Positions 7,176 to 15,919 of a DNA stretch of 64,000 nucleotides are shown in pieces. Source of the stretch: an uncultured Oscillospiraceae bacterium (lineage in GTDB: Bacteria > Bacillota > Clostridia > Oscillospirales > Oscillospiraceae); the NCBI GenBank assembly GCA_934591815.1, contig CAKTPV010000007.1:1-64000 (forward strand), read 5' to 3'. The notes below the pieces were generated by a model. It had not been told where the DNA came from. It saw only the letters and a list, made by a program, of their open reading frames with translations, and made no database searches. Within the stretch, counting starts at the first letter, position 1. Each line of letters starts with the position of its first letter. The position numbers and the translations under genes were made by a program.

Positions 7176-7916
7176 TCAGTTTCGTATGCAGGAGATATAC
7201 ACCCGCTGTTCATTTTCGCCGGGACGGCGCAGCTTGGCGTCGCCGTAGACCCGTATATCTCCGAAGCCCGCCTCGGTGAGCCACGCCGTCAGCTCCTCCA
7301 CGGTATAGGCGCGCTCCCGGTGCAACTCCTCCCGCCGTTCCCACGCGCCGTCACTGCGGCGCTGGAAGATATCCATGTAGTAGGTACACAGGCCGCGGCT
7401 GTACTCGGTGCGCCACACGCAGTAGGTATCCTCCGTCTCGTCCAGAAACACCTGCCCGTCCAGTGCCGCCAGCTTGGCCACGGTGTTCACGTCGAACACC
7501 AGCACGCCGCCGGGGGCGATGAACAAATGCAGCCGCCGGAAGGTGCGGCGCACATCGGCGGGGTCGGTGAGATAGTTCAGGCTGTCCAGACAGCAGACCG
7601 CCGCGTCCACGGTGCCGTACAGATCCAGCTTGGGCATGGACTGGTGCAAAAAGATGGGCGGTACGCCCTGTACCGACCCGGCCTTGCTCATGGCTGCCGC
7701 CAGCATCTCCTCGGAGCCGTCCACGCCGATGAGCTCATAGCCCCGGCCCGTCAGCAGCCACGTCATGGTGCCGGTGCCGCAGGCCAGATCCAGCACCACC
7801 CGCACCGGGATGCGGCTGCGACGGAACAGCTTCTCCAGAAAATCCGCCCGCTTTTCGTAACCCACATCCTCCGTCAGTGCGTCGTAGGAGGATGCCAGTG
7901 CCTCGTAGCAGCTCAT
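7176..7916 (-). CDS. Class I SAM-dependent methyltransferase
   Basis: Rossmann-fold methyltransferase of 246 residues. Motif I is VLDLACGTGTMTWLL near residue 40, followed by the acidic ribose-binding IGVDGSEEML and motif IV-like VDAAVCCLDSLNYL. After the fold comes an extra beta-rich segment (WRTEYSRGLCTYYMDIF), typical of the YxjB/Methyltransf_25 group. The substrate cannot be inferred. The start ATG at 7916 overlaps the stop of the YerC-like gene in an ATGA junction, so translation is probably coupled. Confidence 0.85.
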   Translation of the reverse strand: MSCYEALASSYDALTEDVGYEKRADFLEKLFRRSRIPVRVVLDLACGTGTMTWLLTGRGYELIGVDGSEEMLAAAMSKAGSVQGVPPIFLHQSMPKLDLYGTVDAAVCCLDSLNYLTDPADVRRTFRRLHLFIAPGGVLVFDVNTVAKLAALDGQVFLDETEDTYCVWRTEYSRGLCTYYMDIFQRRSDGAWERREELHRERAYTVEELTAWLTEAGFGDIRVYGDAKLRRPGENEQRVYISCIRN

Positions 7917-8227
7917 TTGCCCTCTTTCTCCTTCATTTTCTCCAGCACGCTCTCATACCCGCCGTTGCCGTAGATCAGCGAGCGGTTGACGCGGCTGATG
8001 GTGGCGCTGGACGCGCCGGTCTTCTCCAGAATGTCGTTGTAGATCATGCCGTCGTTCAGCAACGTGGCCACCTCGTAGCGCTGCTCCATACTGCGCAGCT
8101 CTGAAATGGTACACAGATCCTGAAAGAAATTGTAGCACTCCTCCTCCGTCTCCAGCGTCAGGATGGCCTGATACAGACGGTCGCTCTTGTCCTTCTTGGC
8201 GATCTTGGACTTGGCCGCTCTTACCAT
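7913..8227 (-). CDS. YerC/YecD-type TrpR-like regulator
   Basis: A 104-residue DNA-binding protein of the TrpR-like family often named YerC. The core ELRSMEQRYEVATLL followed by YNDILEKTGASSATISRVNRSL is the TrpR helix-turn-helix, with the recognition helix at GASSATISRV. The N-terminus is Lys-rich. The start is ATG at 8227, eight bases after AGAGGAG; a longer frame upstream would run through the promoter. It heads the unit yerC-methyltransferase-hslO. Its ligand and target genes are unknown; autoregulation is common in such one-gene-upstream arrangements but is only inferred here. Confidence 0.85.
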   Translation of the reverse strand: MVRAAKSKIAKKDKSDRLYQAILTLETEEECYNFFQDLCTISELRSMEQRYEVATLLNDGMIYNDILEKTGASSATISRVNRSLIYGNGGYESVLEKMKEKEGK

Positions 8228-8289
8228 ATTGCGTTCTCCTCTTTTCCATGGTTGTTCCGGACCTCTGCCGGATACCGGCATTACCTGAT

Positions 8290-8318
8290 ATTGTATCATT
8301 TTAGTCTGTGAAAGTAAA
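8290..8318 (-). promoter_or_regulatory. Sigma-A promoter of the yerC unit
   Basis: Minus strand TTTACT, 17 bases, TACAAT, about 60 bases before the yerC start. Confidence 0.7.
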
Positions 8319-8354
8319 CCACCGTTTCCAATTATTTTTTCAGGCAAAAGTAAG

Positions 8355-8382
8355 GGCGGAGCGCCCACAGGGGCGCTCCGCC
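8355..8382 (-). terminator. Terminator after the symporter gene
   Basis: A 12-bp perfect stem (GGCGGAGCGCCC) with an ACAG/CTGT loop; on the minus strand it is followed by TTACTTTT. Confidence 0.7.
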
Positions 8383-8403
8383 GGTATCGAGGCGTCGCGA
8401 AGC

Positions 8404-9645
8404 TCAGTCCACTGCCCCGCCGTGCAGCTTCTTTTGCAGCCAGTCCTTGCCGTCCACATAGCGGGACACGATAAAGGACACCACATAGTCGCCAGCGGCG
8501 TTGACCATGGTGGCAGGCGGGTCTATCAGGTTGCCGATGGCCAGCGCCACGGGATAGGCGATGGCCAGCTGGTCAGGGAAAAAGATGGTGCAGACCACCA
8601 GCTCGCCGGTACCGCCGCCGCCGGGGATGCCGCTCATGGCCACGGAGGAGAACACCGCCACCACAATGGCAAGGATCGCCTTATCCGTGGAGAAATCCAG
8701 TCCGAACACGCCGAACAGGAACGCCACCTTGATGATGGCGGACATGGACGAGCCATCCATGTGCATGGTGGCGCCCATGGGCAGCACGATGTCCGTCACG
8801 TCCTTGCTGATGCCCGTTTCCTCCGCCACCTCCATATTGGTGGGGATGGTGGCCACAGACGAGCAGGTGCCGAAGGACACCGCCGCCGGACGGAACAGCT
8901 TGGAGAACATGATCTTCGCGCCGCCCTTGCCGCCGCCGAACCGGGCGTAGAGGGGGAAGAACACGAACATATAGGCAAAGCTCATGATATAGTAAATAAT
9001 GAGGGTGCGGCTGTAATCCTTCACCAGCTCCGGGCCGTAGGTGGCCACCAGATCGGCGAAGAACCCGAAAAAGCCGATGGGCGCGTAGTAGGTGATGAGC
9101 TTCACGGTCTTCATGATGCAGCCCGTGATATCCTCCAGCAGCCGCGCCGTCTTTGTCTCCGGGCCGCCGTTCATCTGGACGCCGAAGCCAAACAGCACCG
9201 CCGCCACGATCAGCGGCAGGATGGCGCGGCGGCTCAGCAGCTCCGTGAAGTCCGGCTTGGTAAAGAAGTTCACGATCATGTCGCCGAAGCCCAGCGTATC
9301 GCCGACCTCCCCCTCCACGATGGTGTAGTGTCCATCCACCAGCGGGAAGATGCGGCAGACGATATACATCAGCACACCGGCGATGGCGGCGGTGGTGAGG
9401 AACGTAACGACGGTCACGCCCATGATCTTACCCGCCCGCTTCACGCTCTTCATGTTGGCGATGGCGGAGGCAATGGAGCAGAATACCATAGGCACCACCA
9501 CGCAGAACATCATATTGATGAACAGCGTGCCCAGGAATTTGATCTTGCCGCCAAAGGCCGGGGCGAACGCACCCACCAGACAGCCGGCCACGATGCCGGT
9601 GAGCATACACAGGATAAACCAGTAGTTCTTCAGGAATTTCTTCAT
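8404..9645 (-). CDS. Dicarboxylate/amino acid:cation symporter (DAACS family)
   Basis: Membrane carrier of the glutamate/aspartate/serine symporter family, 413 residues with eight membrane helices and two re-entrant loops expected. The serine-rich hairpin is SFGTCSSVATIPTN, the unwound TM7 motif region is DIVLPMGATMHMDGS, and the second hairpin is SGIPGGGGTGE. NLIDPPATMVNAAGD matches the cation and substrate site of TM8. Na+- or H+-coupled uptake of a dicarboxylate or small amino acid is likely, but sequence does not decide which. Single gene with its own promoter and terminator; the neighbouring AraC regulator is a candidate controller. Confidence 0.9.
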   Translation of the reverse strand: MKKFLKNYWFILCMLTGIVAGCLVGAFAPAFGGKIKFLGTLFINMMFCVVVPMVFCSIASAIANMKSVKRAGKIMGVTVVTFLTTAAIAGVLMYIVCRIFPLVDGHYTIVEGEVGDTLGFGDMIVNFFTKPDFTELLSRRAILPLIVAAVLFGFGVQMNGGPETKTARLLEDITGCIMKTVKLITYYAPIGFFGFFADLVATYGPELVKDYSRTLIIYYIMSFAYMFVFFPLYARFGGGKGGAKIMFSKLFRPAAVSFGTCSSVATIPTNMEVAEETGISKDVTDIVLPMGATMHMDGSSMSAIIKVAFLFGVFGLDFSTDKAILAIVVAVFSSVAMSGIPGGGGTGELVVCTIFFPDQLAIAYPVALAIGNLIDPPATMVNAAGDYVVSFIVSRYVDGKDWLQKKLHGGAVD

Positions 9646-9688
9646 AGCTCTCCTCCTAAAATGTTCTGACAGGAACTAACTGGTCTCC

Positions 9689-9716
9689 ATTATATTAGCA
9701 TTTTTATCAATGTAAA
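9689..9716 (-). promoter_or_regulatory. Sigma-A promoter of the symporter gene
   Basis: Minus strand TTTACA, 16 bases, TATAAT, about 35 bases before an AGGAGG ribosome site. Confidence 0.75.
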
Positions 9717-9734
9717 TCGCAATTCTTGCCAATT

Positions 9735-10583
9735 TTATGACAAATCGTGCTGTCTGCCCACATCCGCCGACGGCCCATGCCCGAACTGCTTCTTGTAGGC
9801 GCGGGAAAATGTGGAGTAGTCCTGATACCCCGCCTGCTCCCCCGCCGCAGAGGGAGACGCGCCCTGCGCCAGCAGGCGCTGCGCCAGCAGCAGCCGCTTC
9901 TCCGTCAGGTAGCCGTGGATGGAATACCCCGTCTCCTGCCGGAACCGGCGCATCATGTGGTACTTGCTGATGTAGAACCGCTCCGCCAGCTGGTCGATAG
10001 ACAGCTCCTCCGTCAGATGCAGGTTCAGGTATTGCAGCAGCGCCACCACCTTCCGGTCGCCTGCCGCCGCCTGCACCTGATGGCCGCCGCGGCAGACCCG
10101 GTTCACCTCCACCATCAGCTCCAGAAACTGCGCCCGCTCCAACAGCGCCGCGCCGTAGCCGCCCTCACGGGCGGTACGGGCCAGCAGCTCGAACAGCGGA
10201 CGCACCCTGCTGCCCCCCTCGTCGCGGTACACGTAGCGGAAGTCCGTCTGCGCCTGCCGGAAGCAGGCCTCCAGATCGCAGTCCTCCGTCCCCAGCGACG
10301 CCAGATACGCAGGGGAGATGTACAGGATCATCCGCTCATAGAAGGCGTCCTCTTCCACCTCCGGCCGGTGGATGCTGCCCCGCCCCACCAGCACGAAGTC
10401 CCCCGGTGTCAGGTCGTACCGCTCTCCCTCGATGGCGTAGCCCGCCTTGCCCGCCAGCAGAATGATGATCTTGTGAAACGTATGATAGTGGTATTCAATG
10501 CGTTCCCGCTGTCCGTCCGCCAGATGAAACAGCCGGAACGGCTCTTTCAAATAGCCCCGCGCCTCATATTGTAAGGGTTCCAT
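9735..10583 (-). CDS. AraC-family transcriptional regulator with cupin sensor domain
   Basis: The 282-residue protein has an N-terminal cupin-like sensing domain (HYHTFHKIIILLAG, then LTPGDFVLVGRGSIHRP, residues about 35-75). A C-terminal pair of AraC helix-turn-helices follows from about residue 185 (LSIDQLAERFYISKYHMMRRFRQETG, then AAGEQAGYQDYSTFSRAYKKQFG). The start chosen is ATG at 10583, seven bases after GGAGGT; a GTG three codons upstream is too close to that site. The ligand is unknown. It is divergent from the NlpC/P60 gene and sits just upstream of the symporter gene, which it may control. Confidence 0.9.
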   Translation of the reverse strand: MEPLQYEARGYLKEPFRLFHLADGQRERIEYHYHTFHKIIILLAGKAGYAIEGERYDLTPGDFVLVGRGSIHRPEVEEDAFYERMILYISPAYLASLGTEDCDLEACFRQAQTDFRYVYRDEGGSRVRPLFELLARTAREGGYGAALLERAQFLELMVEVNRVCRGGHQVQAAAGDRKVVALLQYLNLHLTEELSIDQLAERFYISKYHMMRRFRQETGYSIHGYLTEKRLLLAQRLLAQGASPSAAGEQAGYQDYSTFSRAYKKQFGHGPSADVGRQHDLS

Positions 10584-10611
10584 ACGCCGCACCTCCGCAT
10601 TTTTTGCTCAC

Positions 10612-10641
10612 ATTATATATCGCACTATGCAGTTCATGCAA
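10612..10641 (-). promoter_or_regulatory. Sigma-A promoter of the AraC regulator
   Basis: Minus strand TTGCAT, 18 bases, TATAAT. Confidence 0.65.
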
Positions 10642-10718
10642 CATTTTCTTAATTTATTACCGTTCTGAAAATTTTGTTGCCAATTTGTAATTTTTGTGTA
10701 GCTTTTTTGAAAGACCTG

Positions 10719-10727
10719 TGGTATGAT
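10719..10727 (+). promoter_or_regulatory. Extended -10 promoter of the NlpC/P60 gene
   Basis: TGGTATGAT is an extended -10 element; no good -35 box is spaced correctly. The start of transcription would be near 10734. Confidence 0.5.
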
Positions 10728-10784
10728 AAAACGCGTGGGGCTCGATCCCCCTTGGAATCTAGACACGATCGGCAGGTAATACCC

Positions 10785-11699
10785 ATGTATTTGAAACAAC
10801 TGGCAGCGTTCGGCATGTCCGCCGTCATGATGCTGTCCGGCGGCGTTGTGGCCTCCGGCGCGGAGACGAAAACGGCAGTCGACACCGTTACCCCCCAAGA
10901 ATATACCACCGCTGTGGAGAAGCTGGCCGCCAACGGCGTGGTCTCCGGCAGCACCACCGCACTGCAGGCCGGCGACGGGCTGCGTCTGGCACAGGAATCC
11001 GGCCTTCTGGACGGCGGGGATGCCCTGTCTCTGACGGAGCTGGCCGCACAGGCGCTGATCCGCGAGACGGAGGCGCTGCAAAAGCAGAACTTCCTCGACG
11101 AGTACGACGGCATTCTGACCATCTGTGAAAACTATGTGACGCTGCGGAAGGAGCCGTCTCAGGATGCCGCCGCTCTGCGTACCATCTGGGCCGGTAAGGC
11201 CGCCCATCTGCTGGATGTGGAGGGCGACTGGTACAAGGTCTCCTACGGCACCTCCACCGGCTACGTTATGGCGGAGTACTGCGAGCCGGTACACTACGCC
11301 GACTACGAGGGCACCTACGCCACCAGCACGCTGGCGGAGGACATCATCGCCCACAGCTATACCTACCTCGGCACCCCCTACCGCTACGGCGGCACCAGCT
11401 ACAGCGGCATCGACTGCTCCGGCTTCACCATGAAGGTGTTCGCCAAGTTCGGCATCTCCCTGCCCCACGGCGCCAGTGACCAGTACGCCCTGTCCACCCA
11501 CGTCACCACGGCGGAGCGGGCACCCGGCGATCTGGTGTTCTTCAATACCAGCGGCTCCGGCATCGGCCATGTGGGCATCTATCTGGGCGGCGGACAGTTC
11601 ATCCACGCCAGCAGCAGCCGCGGCGTCATCATCAGCTCCCTGTACGAGAGCTACTACGCCCGTACATACCTGTTCGCCGGCCGTATCATCAACGGCTGA
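10785..11699 (+). CDS. Secreted NlpC/P60 peptidoglycan hydrolase with SH3 domain
   Basis: Exported 304-residue endopeptidase that probably cleaves stem peptides in the cell wall. A signal peptide covers about residues 1-26 (LAAFGMSAVMMLSGGVVASGA). A linker region follows, then a bacterial SH3 domain at about 113-167 (YVTLRKEPSQDAAALRTI). The C-terminal NlpC/P60 domain has the catalytic Cys211 in GIDCSGF and His262 in GHVGIYLG, with His274 nearby in FIHAS. The start is ATG at 10785; the upstream frame extension would begin before the promoter. It stands alone between its promoter and a terminator. Confidence 0.92.
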   Translation: MYLKQLAAFGMSAVMMLSGGVVASGAETKTAVDTVTPQEYTTAVEKLAANGVVSGSTTALQAGDGLRLAQESGLLDGGDALSLTELAAQALIRETEALQKQNFLDEYDGILTICENYVTLRKEPSQDAAALRTIWAGKAAHLLDVEGDWYKVSYGTSTGYVMAEYCEPVHYADYEGTYATSTLAEDIIAHSYTYLGTPYRYGGTSYSGIDCSGFTMKVFAKFGISLPHGASDQYALSTHVTTAERAPGDLVFFNTSGSGIGHVGIYLGGGQFIHASSSRGVIISSLYESYYARTYLFAGRIING

Positions 11700-11748
11700 C
11701 GCATCTGCGGTACATTCAAATCGTCTTCTTCATCCCCCCTCTCTAAAG

Positions 11749-11779
11749 GCAGACCGGCCTCGAGCCGGCCTGTCTTTTT
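11749..11779 (+). terminator. Intrinsic terminator of the NlpC/P60 gene
   Basis: Stem GCAGACCGGC with GCCGGCCTGT (one mismatch) and a five-base loop, followed by CTTTTTG. Confidence 0.8.
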
Positions 11780-11812
11780 GTATTCATACCGTATATTTGT
11801 ATATTTATTCAG

Positions 11813-11939
11813 TTATGCATCACAACCTTTCGTCATTACGCCCGCTTTACCGCTTTATCTTCCGTCTGTTTTACAGCAACTTGCATAAAGTCCGTTTTTG
11901 TGGTGAAAATTTATACATTTTGCACTTGACATTTATGCA
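11813..11939. promoter_or_regulatory. Three TTATGCA elements before the amino-acid transporter operon
   Basis: TTATGCA occurs at 11813-11819 and 11933-11939, with an inverted copy (TGCATAA) at 11882-11888. The last copy lies in the promoter spacer, where a repressor could block polymerase. The rest of this gap between the terminator and the promoter is AT-rich and has no gene. Confidence 0.35.
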
Positions 11940-11954
11940 CTCTCAGCGTATGAT
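11926..11954 (+). promoter_or_regulatory. Sigma-A promoter of the amino-acid ABC operon
   Basis: TTGACA, 17 bases, TATGAT. The leader to the start codon is about 85 bases and contains a small GGAGG/CCTCC hairpin. Confidence 0.88.
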
Positions 11955-12045
11955 AGCCACCATCAGGAGGGAACACCTCCCACACACCGTCTATCCACCG
12001 GATACCCGGTATAGAACCATAAGAATACGAAAGGAAGTATCTATC

Positions 12046-12870
12046 ATGAAGAAAATGATCGCAATGCTGTTGGCACTGGTCATGGCGCTGAGCCTGGCGG
12101 CCTGCGGCGAGAAGGCGAACGACGGCAAGACCGATAACGACACCGCAAAGACCGAGCTGGTGCTGGGCACCAGCGCCGACTACGCCCCCTTTGAGTTCAT
12201 GTACCCCGATGACAGCGGCGAGATGGTCTATGGCGGTATCGACGTCTCCGTGGCCAAGTACATCGCCGAGGACATGGGACTGACTCTCAAGGTCGAGAAC
12301 ATGGGCTTCGACTACCTGCTGCCCTCCCTCGACAAGGGCGACTTTGACATCGTGCTGGCCGCCATGGAGGCCACCCCCGAGCGTCTGGAGAACGCCGACT
12401 TCTCCGACCCCTACTACACCGACGTGCCCCCCGCCATTCTGGTGAAGGCAGACAAAGCCGACCAGTACAAGACGCTGGCTGACTTCAACGGCAAGTCCGT
12501 GGGCGCGCAGACCGCCACCACCAAGCTGGACATGGTCAACGAGATGGAGGGTGTGACCCCCGTGGCCCTGCAATCCGTGCTGGATCTGGTGAACGAGCTG
12601 GTGTATAATAAGGTGGACGCCATTCTGGTGGACGGCGGCGTGGCCAAGGAGTATGCCGCCTCCAACCCCGATCTGGTCATCGCTGACGCCTCCGCCGAGC
12701 TGGGCGAAGCAACCCCCTACTGCGTTGCCGTGGCTAAGGGCGACCCCAAGGGCCTGCTGCCCGCCATCAACGCCGCTATCGCCAAGATGAACGAGGCGAA
12801 TATGCTGGAGACGTTCATCGCGGATGCCGGCAAGCTGGCTGATGTGGCCGTAAATGTTACCGCTGATTGA
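12046..12870 (+). CDS. Amino-acid ABC transporter substrate-binding lipoprotein
   Basis: Extracellular solute-binding protein, family 3 type, 274 residues. A lipoprotein signal ends in LAAC with Cys20 as the acylation site. The mature part starts the fold with ELVLGTSADYAPFEFM and has IDVSVAKYIAEDMGL, the hinge segment VGAQTATTKLD and DAILVDGGVAKEYA. The Asp/Glu-rich face around FDIVLAAMEATPERLENADFSDPYY resembles polar or cationic amino-acid binders, but specificity is uncertain. ATG at 12046 follows AAAGGAAG. First gene of a three-gene importer operon; a hairpin after it may raise its level relative to the permease. Confidence 0.92.
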   Translation: MKKMIAMLLALVMALSLAACGEKANDGKTDNDTAKTELVLGTSADYAPFEFMYPDDSGEMVYGGIDVSVAKYIAEDMGLTLKVENMGFDYLLPSLDKGDFDIVLAAMEATPERLENADFSDPYYTDVPPAILVKADKADQYKTLADFNGKSVGAQTATTKLDMVNEMEGVTPVALQSVLDLVNELVYNKVDAILVDGGVAKEYAASNPDLVIADASAELGEATPYCVAVAKGDPKGLLPAINAAIAKMNEANMLETFIADAGKLADVAVNVTAD

Positions 12871-12896
12871 CCCCCTCACTCCCTTCCTATGCGCAT

Positions 12897-12924
12897 AGTG
12901 CAAAGCCGTCCGCGACTTTGCACT
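12897..12924 (+). other. Intercistronic hairpin between binding protein and permease genes
   Basis: A 9-bp perfect stem (AGTGCAAAG with CTTTGCACT) and a 10-base loop without a following T-run. Such hairpins often stabilise the upstream mRNA of abundant binding proteins. Confidence 0.55.
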
Positions 12925-12974
12925 TTCGCGCGTCTCCCGGCATGAAAAACCTGTACAGAAAGGACTGACCGCGT

Positions 12975-13689
12975 ATGTGGTGGAGCAGCCTGTTCACGGA
13001 TATGCGCCCCTCCGATTTCTTTAATTTCTCCTTCCTGCCCAAGTACGGCACAGCCTTCGTCCGCGGCATCGAGTACACGCTGCTGCTGGCGGTGGTGTCC
13101 GTGCTGCTGGCGGTGATCCCCGCCCTGCTGCTGGCGCTGATGCGCCTGAGCAAGGTCAAGCCCGTCCGGTGGCTGTCCGGGGCGTATATCGCCGTGTTCC
13201 GCTCCACCCCCATGCTGGTGCAGCTGTCCATCATCTACTACGGCCTGTTCTACGCCATCTCCCTGCCCCGGCTGACGCTGTTCGGCTTCGTGGACATCAG
13301 CCGGTTCATCCCCGGCGTGGTGGCACTGGCGCTGAACAGCTCCGCCTACGTGGCGGAGATCTTCCGCGCCGGTATTCTGGCGGTGGATAAGGGCCAGATG
13401 GAGGCCGCCCGCTCGCTGGGTCTGAGCAACTGGCAGTCCATGCGTCTGGTGGTGCTGCCCCAGGCCATCAAGAACGTGCTGCCCGCGCTGGCCAACGAGC
13501 TGGTGACCATGGTGAAGGAATCCTCCATCTGCTCGGTGCTGGGCATGGCGGAGATGATGTTCGCCGCCAAGACCATCGCCGGCTCCACCGGTATCTCGCT
13601 GGCGCCCTACACGCTGGCGGCGCTGGTCTATTTCTGCATCAACTACCCGGCCTCCAAGGGCATCGAGGCCATCGAAAGGAGAATGCGCC

Positions 13690-13706
<17 letters not shown>
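12975..13706 (+). CDS. Amino-acid ABC transporter permease
   Basis: Inner-membrane subunit of the polar amino-acid importer family (HisM/GlnP type), 243 residues. About five to six hydrophobic helices are visible. The EAA loop that docks on the ATPase is [32 protein letters not shown] without interruption, near residues 145-175. The entry motif [13 protein letters not shown] is typical of this family. The start ATG at 12975 follows AAAGGACTGACC. Its 3' end overlaps the ATPase gene by 17 bases. It probably forms a homodimeric channel because no second permease gene is present. Confidence 0.92.
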
Positions 13707-14439
<733 letters not shown>

Positions 14440-14462
14440 TCCCCCCCCTCGCAGCACTGCAT

Positions 14463-14500
14463 AAAAACAGCCCTCCGGCTTACGCCGGAGGGCTGTTTTT
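14463..14500. terminator. Bidirectional intrinsic terminator
   Basis: A 17-bp perfect stem with A-rich and T-rich ends on opposite sides and a TTAC loop, serving the ABC operon and the convergent zinc-ribbon gene. Confidence 0.92.
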
Positions 14501-14511
14501 ATGTCAACTTG
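14499..14511 (+). repeat. XerD-arm-like half-site 5 (TTATGTCAACTTG)
   Basis: Full 13-base form, fused to the right end of the terminator stem and touching the stop codon of the minus-strand gene. Confidence 0.6.
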
Positions 14512-14512
14512 T

Positions 14513-14938
14513 TCAGCTTTTGCCGTGGATCTCGCCGCCGCACTTGGGACAGGTGATGACGATCTTCCCCTTGCCCCGGGGCACGCGGCACACCGTCCGG
14601 CAGTTGGGGCAGGTGAAATACTTGTGCGCCTTGTCCGTCCGCTGCTGCTTGCTGCCGGCAACGCGGCGCTTGATCGGCCACCACACCTTCTCCAGGAAGC
14701 GGGCGTTCTCCGCCCGGCGCTTTTGCAGATTCCGGGAGAACACGCGGTAGACCGCGATGACCAGCAGCACCGTGGACAGGAAGCTGATGATCAGGTGGAC
14801 GGTCTGCTGCCGGATAAACATATTGACCACATCCAGCAAAAGCACTGCCCAGATGATGGTCAGTCCCAATTGATCCGCGCCGTTGCGTCCGTACATGAAG
14901 CGCGCCAGCGCATTGCCGATTTTTTTCAGAAAGCTCAT
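14513..14938 (-). CDS. Membrane protein with C-terminal zinc ribbon
   Basis: A 141-residue protein of unknown function. Two hydrophobic segments lie at about residues 24-42 and 47-66, then a basic stretch (RRAENARFLEKVWWPIKRR). A zinc ribbon ends the protein, with CPNC and CPKC pairs about 20 residues apart (TCPNCRTVCRVPRGKGKIVITCPKCGG region, residues 109-135). The ribbon should face the cytoplasm given the basic flanks. Homologues with this layout are common hypothetical proteins in clostridia. It has its own promoter and ATG start at 14938 after CAGGGGG. Confidence 0.8.
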   Translation of the reverse strand: MSFLKKIGNALARFMYGRNGADQLGLTIIWAVLLLDVVNMFIRQQTVHLIISFLSTVLLVIAVYRVFSRNLQKRRAENARFLEKVWWPIKRRVAGSKQQRTDKAHKYFTCPNCRTVCRVPRGKGKIVITCPKCGGEIHGKS

Positions 14939-14977
14939 ACGGAAGACTGTCCCCCTGCCGTGTTATCTCGAAGCGCT

Positions 14978-15006
14978 ATTTTACAGGAAAAGTCCGCAAA
15001 GGTAAA
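14978..15006 (-). promoter_or_regulatory. Sigma-A promoter of the zinc-ribbon gene
   Basis: Minus strand TTTACC, 17 bases, TAAAAT. Confidence 0.6.
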
Positions 15007-15062
15007 GCCCCTTTATGGAAAATTCACAAATTGGACAAATTTGCACAGGGTGTCCGGCAGCC

Positions 15063-15091
15063 TTGCAAACCCACACTGCACCGTGTATAAT
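15063..15091 (+). promoter_or_regulatory. Sigma-A promoter of the rpe-recR-apbE operon
   Basis: TTGCAA, 17 bases, TATAAT. No other promoter is visible before the six-gene operon. Confidence 0.75.
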
Positions 15092-15097
15092 AAGATA

Positions 15098-15269
15098 GAT
15101 ATCGTATCCGCTCCGGACGAGCCGGCAGAGCCGGCTCCGTCCGGGCGCACGGCAGGCAGTCCGCCGGCGGGCGAAACCGGCTGCGCTTTCCGCACAGATA
15201 TGCGGCCGCCTGCACGTTTTATACTATGCCGCCCCGGTATCCGCCGTGCGGCCGAAAGGAAGTTGCTCC
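15098..15269 (+). other. Structured GC-rich leader of the rpe operon
   Basis: About 170 untranslated bases precede rpe. They hold a long stem around 15112-15150 (CCGGACG/CGTCCGG enclosing AGCCGGC/GCCGGCT), a second stem that can pair GCGCA with TGCGC, and CCGCA/TGCGG near the end. I recognise no known riboswitch, T-box or ribosomal-protein leader, and no T-run follows the stems. Function unknown. Confidence 0.45.
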
Positions 15270-15914
15270 ATGATCAAGATCGCCCCCTCCATCCTATCCG
15301 CAGACTTTGCCCATCTGGCCCGCGACATCGCCGCCATTTCTACCGCCGATTACGTCCATGTGGACGTGATGGACGGTCTGTTCGTACCCAATATCTCCAT
15401 TGGCATCCCCGTGGTGAAGTCCATCCGGCCCACCACCACTCTGCCGCTGGACGTCCATCTGATGATCGACCGCCCCGTCCGCTATGTGGAGCAGTTCTGC
15501 GACGCCGGAGGTGACCTGATCACCTGCCATGTGGAGGCAGACACCGAGGAGAATATCCTCGCCGCCATCGACAAGATCCATGCTAAGGGCAAAAAGGCCG
15601 GCGTGGTGGTGAAGCCCAAGACCCCCGCCAGCGCCGTGCTGCCCTTCATCGACAAGGTGGAGCTGATTTTGGTCATGACCGTGGAGCCGGGCTTCGGCGG
15701 TCAGAAATTCATGGCGGACATGATGCCCAAGGTGCAGACCATCCGGGGCTATATCGACGCCATGAACCCCGCCTGCGAGCTGGAGGTGGACGGCGGTGTG
15801 GACACCCAGACCTGCAAGCTGTGCGTCGCCTCCGGCGCCAACGTGCTGGTGGCCGGCTCCGCCGTGTACAAGGCCGCCGACATCCCCGCCACCATCGCTG
15901 CACTGAGAGGGTAA
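15270..15914 (+). CDS. rpe: Ribulose-phosphate 3-epimerase
   Basis: Interconverts ribulose 5-phosphate and xylulose 5-phosphate in the pentose phosphate pathway. The 214-residue TIM barrel has IAPSILSADFAHL, the metal-site motif HVDVMDGLFVPNISIG, DVHLMI, VEPGFGGQKF and the phosphate-binding LEVDGGVD, all intact. ATG at 15270 follows AAAGGAAG. It is the first gene of an operon in which recR starts five bases after its stop. Rpe is more often beside rsgA in Firmicutes; here it is grouped with recR and flavin genes instead. Confidence 0.95.
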   Translation: MIKIAPSILSADFAHLARDIAAISTADYVHVDVMDGLFVPNISIGIPVVKSIRPTTTLPLDVHLMIDRPVRYVEQFCDAGGDLITCHVEADTEENILAAIDKIHAKGKKAGVVVKPKTPASAVLPFIDKVELILVMTVEPGFGGQKFMADMMPKVQTIRGYIDAMNPACELEVDGGVDTQTCKLCVASGANVLVAGSAVYKAADIPATIAALRG

Positions 15915-15919
15915 ACGCC

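Noticed and set aside
11955..12045. T-box or amino-acid riboswitch before the ABC operon
   Set aside because: The leader is only about 85 bases and lacks the T-box GGTGGNACCGCG element and a terminator.
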